From DAITBA01 sp036824005 (GTDB taxonomy: Bacteria > Pseudomonadota > Gammaproteobacteria > Burkholderiales > Rhodocyclaceae), in contig DAITBA010000001.1 of assembly GCA_036824005.1 (NCBI GenBank), forward strand, positions 744,001 through 808,000: a DNA stretch of 64,000 bases, in the 5' to 3' direction. The position numbers and the translations under genes are program-made. Within the stretch, counting starts at the first letter, position 1; each line of letters starts with the position of its first letter. Positions 44,158 to 52,759 of the stretch are shown piece by piece. The notes under the pieces were generated by a model, which was not told where the DNA came from, ran no database searches, and was given only the letters and a program-made list of their open reading frames with translations.

Positions 44158-45429
44158 GTGGTTTTCTCGACCTGGTTTGGCGGGAAAAAGGACCCTGCGC
44201 CGACGGGCCGGCAAACGGCCAAGGTTTCTGCGTCCGCGCCGGCGGAGCCGCCTGCTCGGCCAGCCGGCAATGGCCGCACGCCGCCGGCCGAGGCGTCCAA
44301 GTCTGCGCCCACGACCGCACCGATGGAGGCACCCAAGCCGGTCGAGGATCAGCCGCCGCTGGAGTTCAGCGTCGATCCCCAGTTCAACCAGTCCAGCGTT
44401 CACGAGTCCATGGCGGTGGAGCTCCAGGACACGTCCTCTGCGCCGCATCCGGCGATCGACGAGGCTGCCATGCTTTTCGCCAATGGCCATGACGCGGCAG
44501 CGACCTCCGTGCTCGAGGCGGTCATTGCCCAAGGGTACGTCGGCGCCGGTGCCGAACAGATGTGGTCGATGCTCTTCGATCTGTATCAGATCGCGGGCAA
44601 GCGCGAGGCGTTCGAGGCCAAGGCGCTGGACTATGTCGTTCGCTTCGAGAAATCGCCGCCCACCTGGATTGGCACGCCTACGACAACGAAGAGCACCGGC
44701 ATGGCCAGTCTGCCTCTGGTGACGCTGAACGGCAGTCTGAGCGTCGCGGCATGTGCGCGCCAGATTGAGCAGCTGCGCCGCATCGCGGGACAAAGCCAGC
44801 GCGTGCGTGTCGATGTCGCGCGGCTGCAGGACGCGGACAACGATGGCTGCGCCATGTTGCTCGATGCGCTCGCCGACATCAAGCGCGCCGGACAGGAGGT
44901 GATCGTTCTCAATCCCATGCCGTTGATGGAGCTGCTGGAGCGCAGGATCGAGGAAGATGGCCGGCACCGGCCGCAGGCCTGGCTGCTGCTGCTGGAGTTG
45001 TACCAACGGCAGGGGCAGCAGGAGCGCTTCGAGGAAATGGCGCTTGAGTACGCGGTCAATTTCGAGGTTTCGCCGCCTTCCTGGGAAGCGCGCCCCAAGA
45101 CCGCCCCAGGCACCGCGTCGCCCGCGGCGGGCCCGTCGGACGCCACGCGACAGGGTGATTCCTACCGGCTTCAGGGCGATGTCACGGGCAGCACTGCCGA
45201 TCTGTGCAATGCGCTGACGACGTATGCCGCGGAGCGCAAGAGCATCGTCATGGATGCGTCGGAGCTTCGGCGCATGGATTTCATCAATGCTGGAAAGCTG
45301 CTGAACACGCTTTCCATCCTTGCCGCCACGGGCAAGTCGATCCGCATCTGCGGCGCCAACAGCCTGGTGACGGCGCTGTTCGGCATAATCGGTGTTACGC
45401 AGATCGCAAGCGTCGAACGGCGCAAGTGA
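44158..45429 (+). CDS. STAS-domain protein
   Basis: 423 aa from a GTG (44158) with no clear ribosome-binding site. An N-terminal Pro/Ala-rich linker precedes a TPR-like part (AAMLFANGHDAAATSVLEAVI), then two STAS-like folds (LVTLNGSLSVAACARQIEQL..., and YRLQGDVTGSTADLCNALTT... with SIVMDASELRRMDFINAGKLL). STAS domains bind nucleotides or act in anti-sigma switches. No partner kinase is adjacent. It lies upstream of hslV. Confidence 0.72.
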   Translation: MVFSTWFGGKKDPAPTGRQTAKVSASAPAEPPARPAGNGRTPPAEASKSAPTTAPMEAPKPVEDQPPLEFSVDPQFNQSSVHESMAVELQDTSSAPHPAIDEAAMLFANGHDAAATSVLEAVIAQGYVGAGAEQMWSMLFDLYQIAGKREAFEAKALDYVVRFEKSPPTWIGTPTTTKSTGMASLPLVTLNGSLSVAACARQIEQLRRIAGQSQRVRVDVARLQDADNDGCAMLLDALADIKRAGQEVIVLNPMPLMELLERRIEEDGRHRPQAWLLLLELYQRQGQQERFEEMALEYAVNFEVSPPSWEARPKTAPGTASPAAGPSDATRQGDSYRLQGDVTGSTADLCNALTTYAAERKSIVMDASELRRMDFINAGKLLNTLSILAATGKSIRICGANSLVTALFGIIGVTQIASVERRK

Positions 45430-45531
45430 GTTGCAGGTACACTACTGACTTCGTGTAGGGCCGGCGCGGCCCGACCTCCAGCAATCGTCTGCGGCAAGCT
45501 TGGCAGCACCGCTTTTCGACCCGAGGCAAGC

Positions 45532-46068
45532 ATGCAGCAATACCACGGAACCACTATCCTGTCGGTACGGCGCGCTACCAGCGTGGCGCTGGGCGGGGAC
45601 GGCCAGGTGACCCTGGGCAATATCGTCGTCAAGGCCAGCGCGCGCAAGGTCAGGCGCCTGTACCAGGACCGCATCCTGGCCGGATTCGCCGGCGGCACGG
45701 CCGATGCCTTCACCCTGTTCGAGCGCTTCGAGGCCAAGCTCGACAAGCATCAGGGGCACCTGCTGCGCTCGGCCGTGGAACTGGCCAAGGACTGGCGCAC
45801 CGATCGCATGCTGCGTCGGCTGGAAGCCATGCTGGCCGTGGCCGATCGCCAATCCTCGCTCATCATCACCGGCATGGGCGACGTGCTGGAGCCGGAGCAG
45901 GGGATCGTTGCCATCGGCAGCGGTGGCGCCTACGCCCAGGCGGCGGCGCGGGCGCTGCTGGAAAACACCGAGCTGTCCGCCACCGACATCGTCAGCAAGG
46001 CGCTGACCATCGCCGGCGATCTGTGCATCTACACCAACCAGAGCCACGTCATCGAAACGCTGGATTGA
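45532..46068 (+). CDS. hslV: ATP-dependent protease subunit HslV
   Basis: 178-aa peptidase subunit. The N-terminus MQQYHGTTILSVRR contains the processed Thr nucleophile. GGDGQVTLGNIVVKASARKVRRL and IGSGGAYAQAAARALLEN are conserved. It forms the double-ring core for HslU. A repeat element, not a coupling overlap, separates it from hslU. Confidence 0.96.
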   Translation: MQQYHGTTILSVRRATSVALGGDGQVTLGNIVVKASARKVRRLYQDRILAGFAGGTADAFTLFERFEAKLDKHQGHLLRSAVELAKDWRTDRMLRRLEAMLAVADRQSSLIITGMGDVLEPEQGIVAIGSGGAYAQAAARALLENTELSATDIVSKALTIAGDLCIYTNQSHVIETLD

Positions 46069-46070
46069 AT

Positions 46071-46150
46071 CTCGCCGCAGAGGACGCGGAGGACACAGAG
46101 GTGTTCGGAGCCAGCTTTCCTCCGCGTCCTCTGCATCCTCCGCGGTGAAA
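46071..46150. repeat. Intergenic inverted repeat element, copy F (hslV/hslU)
   Basis: Left arm CTCGCCGCAGAGGACGCGGA... and right arm CCGCGTCCTCTGCATCCTCC..., nearly perfect complements of the AGGACGCAG-unit type. It fills the whole gap between two genes that are otherwise usually tightly linked. Confidence 0.8.
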
Positions 46151-46163
46151 GGTCCTTCCCATC

Positions 46164-47498
46164 ATGTCCCAAATGACCCCCCAGGAAATCGTCCACGAAC
46201 TGGACAAGCACATCATCGGCCAGGCCAACGCCAAGCGTGCGGTGGCCATTGCCTTGCGCAACCGCTGGCGGCGTACCCAGGTCGCCGAACCACTGCGCTC
46301 GGAGATCACGCCCAAGAACATCCTGATGATCGGCCCGACCGGGGTGGGCAAGACGGAAATCGCGCGCCGTCTGGCCAAGCTCGCCAACGCTCCGTTCATC
46401 AAGGTCGAAGCGACCAAGTTCACCGAAGTCGGCTATGTCGGGCGCGATGTGGACACCATCGTGCGCGATCTGGTGGAGACGGCCATCAAGGACATGCGCG
46501 AAGCGGCGATGCGCGCTGTGCGCAATCGCGCCATGGATGCCGCGGAGGATCGCGTGCTCGATGCGCTGCTGCCGCCGGCGCGCAGCCTCGGCTTCCATGG
46601 CGACGCCGAGAGCGGCGAGGAATCGGTGGCGCGACAGAAGTTCCGCAAGAAGCTGCGCGAGGGCGAACTCGATGACAAGGAGATCGAGATCGAGGTGGCC
46701 ACACCGCTCACTTCGATGGAGATTTTCGCCCCGCCGGGGATGGAGGAGCTGACTTCCCAGATCCAGAGCATGTTCCAGAACATCGGCTCCGGGCGTCGCA
46801 AGTCGCGCAAGATGAAGATCAAGGACGCGTTGAAGGCGATTGGCGACGAGGAGGCGGCGCGCCTCGTCAATGACGAAGAAATCAAGGCGCAGGCGTTGCA
46901 CGCGGTGGAACAGAACGGCATCGTCTTCCTCGACGAGATGGACAAGATCGCCAGCCGCTCCGAGATGCACGGCGCGGACGTCTCGCGCCAGGGCGTGCAG
47001 CGCGACCTGCTGCCCCTGGTCGAGGGCACGACCATCTCCACGAAGTACGGCATGGTCAAGACCGATCACATCCTGTTCATTGCCAGCGGCGCGTTCCATC
47101 TGTCCCGGCCCTCCGACCTCATCCCGGAACTGCAGGGGCGCTTTCCCATCCGCGTCGAGCTGTCATCGCTGTCGGTGGACGATTTCGAACGCATCCTCAC
47201 CAGCACCGACGCCTGCCTGACGCGCCAGTATGAAGCGCTGCTGCAGACCGAGGAGGTGAAGCTGGAATTCCGGCCCGAGGGCATTCGCCGCCTGGCGGAA
47301 ATCGCCCACGCGGTGAACGAAAAGACCGAGAACATCGGCGCGCGCCGGCTCTATACCGTCATGGAAAAGCTGCTGGAGGAGATCTCCTTCGATGCCGGCA
47401 AGTCCGGCCAGACCGCACTCGTCATCGACGCCGCCTACGTGGACGCGCGCCTGAAGGACCTGGCCCAGAGCGAGGACCTCGCCCGCTACGTCCTCTGA
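46164..47498 (+). CDS. hslU: HslUV ATPase subunit HslU
   Basis: 444-aa AAA+ unfoldase. MTPQEIVHELDKHIIGQ starts the protein. Walker A is MIGPTGVGKTEIARR, the pore motif region is VEATKFTEVGYVGRDV, Walker B is IVFLDEMDKIA, and the tail ends in a C-terminal hydrophobic ARYVL that docks in HslV. Confidence 0.97.
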   Translation: MSQMTPQEIVHELDKHIIGQANAKRAVAIALRNRWRRTQVAEPLRSEITPKNILMIGPTGVGKTEIARRLAKLANAPFIKVEATKFTEVGYVGRDVDTIVRDLVETAIKDMREAAMRAVRNRAMDAAEDRVLDALLPPARSLGFHGDAESGEESVARQKFRKKLREGELDDKEIEIEVATPLTSMEIFAPPGMEELTSQIQSMFQNIGSGRRKSRKMKIKDALKAIGDEEAARLVNDEEIKAQALHAVEQNGIVFLDEMDKIASRSEMHGADVSRQGVQRDLLPLVEGTTISTKYGMVKTDHILFIASGAFHLSRPSDLIPELQGRFPIRVELSSLSVDDFERILTSTDACLTRQYEALLQTEEVKLEFRPEGIRRLAEIAHAVNEKTENIGARRLYTVMEKLLEEISFDAGKSGQTALVIDAAYVDARLKDLAQSEDLARYVL

Positions 47499-47582
47499 CT
47501 GCCCGGACGGGAACGCTTCAGTTCGTCATTTCCATGCCGTTAGCAGGGGCATGACCGTGTTCGTGTGCGGCGGAGGTGACCC

Positions 47583-47774
47583 GTGTTCGACAATATCGGC
47601 GACCGTTGGCTGGAATCTCAGGCGCGTTCCGTGGCGTTGCTGCTCTACATGCAGTCGCTCTCGGCAATGGCGAGCGAGATCGAGACTTTTCTCGTCACCG
47701 GCGCATTCGTGCGCGACCTCGGGGTGATACTCGCGTCCCCGGGTGCCGATGAGCGGCGCTGGGCCTTGCACTGA
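47583..47774 (+). CDS. Small hypothetical protein next to the prophage boundary
   Basis: 63 aa starting at a GTG with a very good GGAGGTGA ribosome-binding site 5 bp upstream. MFDNIGDRWLESQARSVALL and MASEIETFLVTGAFVRDLG are amphipathic helices. No family is recognised. The stop is 10 bp from the start of the 953-bp prophage repeat, so the original 3' end may have been altered. Confidence 0.45.
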   Translation: MFDNIGDRWLESQARSVALLLYMQSLSAMASEIETFLVTGAFVRDLGVILASPGADERRWALH

Positions 47775-47785
47775 ACGCGCGCGGG

Positions 47786-47870
47786 TGCTTGACGGCACGA
47801 TAATTGGAGGGGATTTGCCGAAAAATTGCGTAATTTTTAGGCAGGTACCGAAAATTGCAATTGGCATTGT
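47786..47870. other. Candidate Mu-like terminal sequence with repeated binding sites
   Basis: Begins with TG, as transposable phage ends do. It contains repeated words ACGATAATTGG, CCGAAAAATTGC (47818-47829) and CCGAAAATTGC (47848-47858). The stretch 47817-47842 is also a near-palindrome (GCCGAAAAATT / AATTTTTAGGC). Spaced repeats of this kind fit transposase-binding sites. The hairpin might equally end the gpG transcript. A second copy is in R2 from 57448. Confidence 0.45.
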
Positions 47871-47902
47871 GCGGCGCGGCAACGAAGGGCGCCGGGGTGA
47901 GG

Positions 47903-48448
47903 CTAGAGGGACAGAAACTCCTCGATCACATCCAGGATGCTCTGCTCATCTGATGGTGAGAGGCCAAGGAAAGGGCGCGCAGGGATATCGCCCCACAGGT
48001 GAGGGAATGCGGATTTTTTGCCACCGAACTGCTGCATCGCTGAATAGATCATGGGGGAGCCGACCTCCACCCCATCGCTGACGACGTTGTAGAAAATCTG
48101 ATCAGCCAGGAGGCCAGTCAGGCCGTGCAGCGGCTTCTTGGCCGCGGCAATGGCGGCCTTCTTTCTTTCACCGGCCCTACCCGTGAAACTCTTCTTCGTA
48201 CCTGTACGCTTACCGGTGACTTTGTCGAACAACCCGGTGCGCTGACGTAGGTAATGTTCAATGGTGGTCGGGCTGTTCGGCGCCCATGGATTGCCATCCG
48301 GCCCCCGTCCCGCCACGAATCTCTGCTTTGTGCTCTCCGCAACCAGCTCGCCGATTGCGAAGAACGCCGGGCGTGAGTTCTGCGTCCGAGCGAGCAGCCG
48401 CTCGACCGCAGACCTTACATTGCTATCGGCGAGATCGATCTTGATCAC
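47903..48448 (-). CDS. Phage virion morphogenesis protein (Mu gpG-like)
   Basis: 181 aa of the Phage_tail_S/virion morphogenesis family. IKIDLADSNVRSAVERLLAR, ESTKQRFVAGRGPDGNPWAP, KPLHGLTGLLADQIFYNVV and IPARPFLGLSPSDE are typical, PARPFLG near the end being the hallmark. It is the last phage gene before the left end. An identical copy lies in R2. Confidence 0.85.
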   Translation of the reverse strand: MIKIDLADSNVRSAVERLLARTQNSRPAFFAIGELVAESTKQRFVAGRGPDGNPWAPNSPTTIEHYLRQRTGLFDKVTGKRTGTKKSFTGRAGERKKAAIAAAKKPLHGLTGLLADQIFYNVVSDGVEVGSPMIYSAMQQFGGKKSAFPHLWGDIPARPFLGLSPSDEQSILDVIEEFLSL

Positions 48449-48777
48449 GATGGCTCGGACTCGCCGGCGAGCTGATACTCGCGCATGCGCGCCCAGACCC
48501 CAAAGTACGCCTCATGGCGATCCGGGTCCGAGACCGACCCCTTGAAGTTGGCATAGTTCATCGTCAAAACACGTTCGAGCACTTTTTCCGCAACGACGGT
48601 CCGCTGCAGCACGGCGCGGTACGGATAGTCATGGCCCGGGGTGCGACGAGCCTTAAATCCGGTGAAAACCGCCTCGATATCCCCCTTTCGTCGCGCTCGA
48701 ACCAACAGCATGTCCGATTTATCGCGGTGCGCGACGATCGACAGGAAAGCATCGTTCAGAAACACCCACATGTTCAA
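48445..48777 (-). CDS. Conserved small hypothetical protein in the prophage
   Basis: 110 aa, MNMWVFLNDAFLSIVAHRDK, then LLVRARRKGDIEAVF and MNYANFKGSV...RHEAYFGVWARM. I believe similar small proteins of unknown role occur widely in bacteria and on mobile elements. It overlaps gpG by 4 bp. Its position after the MuF-toxin gene makes it one candidate immunity or accessory factor, but it could equally be an unrelated phage passenger. Confidence 0.65.
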   Translation of the reverse strand: MNMWVFLNDAFLSIVAHRDKSDMLLVRARRKGDIEAVFTGFKARRTPGHDYPYRAVLQRTVVAEKVLERVLTMNYANFKGSVSDPDRHEAYFGVWARMREYQLAGESEPS

Positions 48778-48801
48778 TCCTCCTTGTTCTGTCGGGCAGG
48801 T

Positions 48802-49047
48802 CTACAGACCTGGCGGATACTGAGACTCGAGATAGTACTGGTAGCCCTCCGGGTCTTTCTCCTGATCCGGAATGCGCGCAGGTGCATCGATGATCGACGC
48901 CGATAGCTCGGCATCCCGTTCCAGCCACGCCTCCGGCGTCATTCCAGATCCATCGAGATAGGTCTGCACCTGTGCATCGGTCAGCTCCATCCCGAGCTGC
49001 TGCATCAACTTTGCCTTCGCCAATGCAAAGGCATCGATCGTGCTCAT
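48802..49047 (-). CDS. Small acidic protein coupled to the MuF toxin gene
   Basis: 81 aa, mostly helical and acidic (MSTIDAFALAKAKLMQQLGM, then TPEAWLERDAELSASI). Its ATG overlaps the stop of the 958-codon gene by 4 bp, so it is translated with it. No family is recognised. An acidic small protein tightly coupled to a toxin-like gene is a plausible immunity protein, which is inference only. Confidence 0.6.
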   Translation of the reverse strand: MSTIDAFALAKAKLMQQLGMELTDAQVQTYLDGSGMTPEAWLERDAELSASIIDAPARIPDQEKDPEGYQYYLESQYPPGL

Positions 49048-51920
49048 TCCTCAACCTCCTCTAGCCAAAGATGATGCTTCTCATCGCGCAATTCGTATTT
49101 GACCACCCGGTATTTGAAACGCGGCATCAGCACCTCATCCTCGTTGGGGTGCAGGGAGATCGCCCGCACATACACGCCCCGTGTCGAATGGACGATGTGC
49201 AGATTTACGTCACTGGCACCCCACGCACCGACCTGCCCGCGCTTGTAGCTCGCCGGCAGGGTGAATTCGAGCACCTCGCGGCTGATCAGCGCGGCCTTTC
49301 GTCTGTCGATCCAGGCTGCATCGAGCGTCTCACTGAACGCCATACCTCGCGTGATGACACCCTGGTAGTGATTCGGAGCCACCGCCAGTGCTTGATCGAG
49401 CAGGCGCACGTAGTCCATGATCGCCTTGTCGGCCTTACCTTGCAAGACCGGCTTCGTGACCCGAGCAAAATAGCTCCCGGTCCACGCCACAATCGCGCGC
49501 TGATAGTGTATGGGCAGCGGCCTGAACACATCGCTGCCGCGGCCTTTCGGCACATCCATGTTGGCCGCCGCATCGCCGAACGCCCGCTGCAGGATTGCCC
49601 GCGCCTCGCTATCGGTCGGGAGATCTCCCGCGAACAGCCAGCGATCGAAGGAAACGCGCAACGCGGCGCCGCGCACCCCGATCTCTCCCTGGTAGCCAGC
49701 GAACGGTACGGCACTCCACAATACCGGCTTCGCGCCCGCGCCCGGTGCGATCGCTGCCTGCAGCCGTGCAATCCAGCCCTGATAGTGCTCCGTGAGGCTG
49801 CGCATCGTGTCGGCGGAGACTCTCCTGCCCGCCTGCTCCACCAGGCTGGCCCAGCTCGTCGCGGCGGCCGCCACGCGCTCGATATCCTTCAGCTCCAGCG
49901 CCGTGCTGGCGCGCGTCGCGATGCCTTTGATCGCGCTCAGGATCACCGCATCCAGATCAATCAGGCCAGCTTTGATCTCGCCGCGCATCTGGTCGGCGGC
50001 CGCCTCGATGGCATGGCTGACCTGTTTAACGACGTCGGGGAAGCGTTTCGCCAAATCGGCCTGACGCGCCAGGAGCAGATCCGTCAGATCGGCCCGCGCC
50101 GAGGCCGTGCCGAAGCCATACCGGGCAACCGTCTCGCGGATCGCCTCTTCGCGGATCGCCAGCACGCGCGCCACGGAGGCTTTCACCTGCGCCTCCGTCA
50201 TCTTGCCGAACACCGCAGCGGCCTGGGCATTCGCTTTCGCATCACGCAGGCTGTCGAGCTCGCCGACCGTCTTGCCGAATGCTGCGCCCTTGGACGCGCC
50301 CCGGGCGCGGAAGAGAAGCGCGCCGCCGGTATCGACCCGGATCGCGCGGCCCGCCGCCACCATGAGATTGTCGTAGCCCAGACCGACTACATCCCAGTTC
50401 GCCAGCCATGCATCGGTGGCGAACCCCTCGTAGACGCCGGTCACCTTGCCCGACCGAAGCGTGGCTTTGGCCTGCTTCAGTCCCTCGATGATGCGTGATG
50501 CCACCCCGACATCGTTTCCGCGGCTGACCAGGCGCAGCTCGGGCACCTCGATGCCGGCGAGCCGGTACAGCTCCGCGGCGAGCATTTCGCTATGTGCCCG
50601 CGCCGCCTGGGCCGGGAATTTCACGTACCACCGCGCCCCATCAGGCGCCTCGAACAGCCCGCCGGGATTCGACCCGCTCTGCGGCCCGACCTGTTTCCAT
50701 GCCGAAACGTCCTCGATCGCCAGGTTTGTGGCCGCGCGCAGCGCGTCATCGGGCGTCTTGGCGAAGCCTACCGCCGCCTTGCGGGCCTGACCCAGTGCTT
50801 CTGCAATCTCCGATTTGATCGCCGCCTGATTGTCCGCTGGCAATTTCGCGAATGCCGCCGACCAGGCGGGCTTCGGTTCTTTGCCGGCGACCAGCGCCTT
50901 CTTGTAGTTGGCTACTGCGACCTTGGCAGAATGAGCGGCCTTGAGCTGGGCTGCGATCGCATCCAGATCTTCGGGTGCCGTGAGACCGAGTTTCGCCGCC
51001 TGCTGATACCATTTGCCCAGGTTGCCGGACAGCGCTTCCTGTAGTTTCCAGGCTGCTGCGGCCGCTTCCGCCTGGGCGATCGAGCGCGCCAATACTGCCG
51101 ATCCTTCGGCCACAGCCAGTGCCTTGGCTGCTGCGGCTGCCTGCGCCTGGGCGCGCTTGGCCGCTGCCGCGGCGATCACTGCCTGCGCGAGGCCGAGATC
51201 TTTGCCCAGCGGCGCCGCGAGCGCCTGCGGCAATCGCGCCAGGTCGGGCTTCCAGGCCGCTCCAGGGGTGTGTCCCCAGCCGTAGTCGATGCCGCGCGGC
51301 AAGGTATGGATCTCGCCCCACCGGTCCGTGTATTGCCATGTGCCATCGTCAGGGGCCTGCGTCTTCGCCGCCGCCTGCCGGTCTTTCTTCGACGCGGCCA
51401 CGACGCGGCAGCGGCAACCCCATCCCCCCGGCGGAAAATGCGTCCGCCACCAGGGATCGTCATGCTTGAGCACCAGCCCATCCCAGCTCACATGCAGCGG
51501 CCGCGGATGCAGCACGCTGTCGTTGTGCACATATCGCCAGAACGGGCGCATGACGAGCAGATCCGGATCGGTGAGCTGCGCATAGCGCCCGGCGGCGTAG
51601 GATGCCCGCATATTGGTTTCGTAGATGATCTTGGTGCGCCAGCCGAACTCGCCCTGGTAGTCGGTCCAGCCGTGTTTCTGCACGATCTTCGCGAAATCGC
51701 GCCGGAACTCCTGCAGGCTGGTGCCTGTCGAGATGGCTTTGTCAACGGCTTCCCGCAGATCGGCCAACAGCTCGGCCTTCGTCGCCCCCGCGACGACGAA
51801 GCTCTTGTCGTGCGCGTTGCCAAGGATATCGTCCCAATGCTCGGTGCCCAGGTTCTCCTTCTGGCGGAAATAGGCGAGCTGCGCCGCGAAGGGCTGCTTG
51901 AGCACGCCTGCGAGTGGCAT
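49044..51920 (-). CDS. MuF head-morphogenesis protein fused to kinase-like and ADP-ribosyltransferase domains
   Basis: 958 aa in three parts. Residues about 60-180 form a MuF/SPP1-gp7 domain (IYETNMRASYAAGRYAQL, HPPR-like block, HFPPGGWGCRCRVV). An Ala-rich coiled coil covers 220-400. Residues about 410-560 look like a protein-kinase/HipA/PI-kinase-type fold (GARWYVKFP, SEMLAAELYRLAGI, GVASRIIEG, DAWLANWDVVGLGYDNLMV, VDTGGALLF). Residues about 780-958 match ADP-ribosyltransferase exoenzymes (AIVAWTGSYF, ALAVAPNHYQGVITRGM with Arg868, and E927-x-E929 in NEDEVLMP). MuF proteins enter the capsid, so this looks like a MuF polymorphic toxin. It overlaps mor by one base. Confidence 0.75.
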   Translation of the reverse strand: MPLAGVLKQPFAAQLAYFRQKENLGTEHWDDILGNAHDKSFVVAGATKAELLADLREAVDKAISTGTSLQEFRRDFAKIVQKHGWTDYQGEFGWRTKIIYETNMRASYAAGRYAQLTDPDLLVMRPFWRYVHNDSVLHPRPLHVSWDGLVLKHDDPWWRTHFPPGGWGCRCRVVAASKKDRQAAAKTQAPDDGTWQYTDRWGEIHTLPRGIDYGWGHTPGAAWKPDLARLPQALAAPLGKDLGLAQAVIAAAAAKRAQAQAAAAAKALAVAEGSAVLARSIAQAEAAAAAWKLQEALSGNLGKWYQQAAKLGLTAPEDLDAIAAQLKAAHSAKVAVANYKKALVAGKEPKPAWSAAFAKLPADNQAAIKSEIAEALGQARKAAVGFAKTPDDALRAATNLAIEDVSAWKQVGPQSGSNPGGLFEAPDGARWYVKFPAQAARAHSEMLAAELYRLAGIEVPELRLVSRGNDVGVASRIIEGLKQAKATLRSGKVTGVYEGFATDAWLANWDVVGLGYDNLMVAAGRAIRVDTGGALLFRARGASKGAAFGKTVGELDSLRDAKANAQAAAVFGKMTEAQVKASVARVLAIREEAIRETVARYGFGTASARADLTDLLLARQADLAKRFPDVVKQVSHAIEAAADQMRGEIKAGLIDLDAVILSAIKGIATRASTALELKDIERVAAAATSWASLVEQAGRRVSADTMRSLTEHYQGWIARLQAAIAPGAGAKPVLWSAVPFAGYQGEIGVRGAALRVSFDRWLFAGDLPTDSEARAILQRAFGDAAANMDVPKGRGSDVFRPLPIHYQRAIVAWTGSYFARVTKPVLQGKADKAIMDYVRLLDQALAVAPNHYQGVITRGMAFSETLDAAWIDRRKAALISREVLEFTLPASYKRGQVGAWGASDVNLHIVHSTRGVYVRAISLHPNEDEVLMPRFKYRVVKYELRDEKHHLWLEEVEE

Positions 51921-52246
51921 TACTTCTTGCCTCGGGCGCGCACCTGCAGTTCAATTCGACGCGCGGTGTTTTCAGCGACGCCGGCGCGGCGCGCCGCACC
52001 CAGATAATCGCCCGGATGCAGGCTCAGATGCGCCATTACCGCCATGCGCCGCTGCGTGGCCTGCAGGCGCTGACCCATTGGGATATAGATCTGCGCGCCG
52101 CCGATGCGCTTGCGCACCTCCTCGGCGGCATCCAGCGCCGCCGCCGTGCAATGGTCCCGCCCGAAACCGGCGCGCAGCAGCGAGCCGTAGACCGCATCGG
52201 CGATCAACGCGAGCTCCTCGGGGTAGTCCGGCTCAAGCGTCAGCAT
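51920..52246 (-). CDS. mor: Mor/C-family middle transcription activator
   Basis: 108 aa. DYPEELALIADAVYGSLLRA, IGGAQIYIPMGQRLQATQRR and the C-terminal helix-turn-helix (YLGAARRAGVAENTARRIEL) match Mor transcriptional activators of Mu-like phages, which switch on late genes. It overlaps gp16 by 14 bp and the MuF gene by 1 bp. Confidence 0.85.
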   Translation of the reverse strand: MLTLEPDYPEELALIADAVYGSLLRAGFGRDHCTAAALDAAEEVRKRIGGAQIYIPMGQRLQATQRRMAVMAHLSLHPGDYLGAARRAGVAENTARRIELQVRARGKK

Positions 52247-52721
52247 GTGGCGGCACTCGACTCGTCACGCCATGACAATCGGTACGCATGGCCCAGCCCT
52301 TCAGCGCCTCGATCACCGGGGCGCATTGCCACCCCGGCAGCCACGCCAGCGCATCGACGCGTATGCCCTGATGATTGATCCAGCGCAGCAGCGCGCGCGT
52401 CGAGCCGTCCCGCACTACCCCGCGCCGATGCAGCTCCGACCAGAGCGCACGGATCTTGCCGTGTTCCGGGCTTTCCTTGAGGTATTGCGGTCGCTGCGGC
52501 AGGCTCGCGCCGCGTGCGCGCAGGTGCTGCAGCACGAGATGGCGCTCGCGGCCATTCATTCCGGCCGCGGAGGTTTTCCCGGTGAGCGCCACCAGCATTG
52601 CTCGATAGGTCTCCTCATCAAGCTGTAGCTCGCGCGCGGCCGCGTGTATCGCTCTGAGTTGACGCATCCGAGGATTGCCGGGTTTCCCTGGCTGGGCAGG
52701 CGTCGTGGGCGATGTGTTCAT
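52233..52721 (-). CDS. Mu gp16 (GemA)-like regulatory protein
   Basis: 162 aa. RQLRAIHAAARELQLDEETY, then LVALTGKTSAAGMNGRERHL and the C-terminal KIRALWSELHRRGVVRDGST match the phage gp16 family, which always lies just before mor. The N-terminus is Pro/Thr-rich. Confidence 0.85.
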   Translation of the reverse strand: MNTSPTTPAQPGKPGNPRMRQLRAIHAAARELQLDEETYRAMLVALTGKTSAAGMNGRERHLVLQHLRARGASLPQRPQYLKESPEHGKIRALWSELHRRGVVRDGSTRALLRWINHQGIRVDALAWLPGWQCAPVIEALKGWAMRTDCHGVTSRVPPHADA

Positions 52722-52759
52722 GGCTGCTCTTGTGGAAAGTAAACCGCCAAATAGGGCGT

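Larger units (their letters stand above)
47784..48736. repeat. 953-bp direct repeat, left copy (R1)
   Basis: Matches 57446-58398 at a constant offset of 9662 bp, with identical translations of every frame inside. It holds the phage end sequence, all of gpG and most of the 110-codon gene. It adjoins host DNA on the left. Confidence 0.9.

Noticed and set aside
45455..45476. GGGCCG/CGGCCC hairpin before hslV as a terminator
   Set aside because: A stem exists but no T-run follows, and similar GC hairpins are frequent here.
49071..50498. 475-codon plus-strand frame opposite the MuF gene
   Set aside because: Composition is Arg-rich and domain-free, while the minus strand has MuF and transferase motifs and coupled neighbours.
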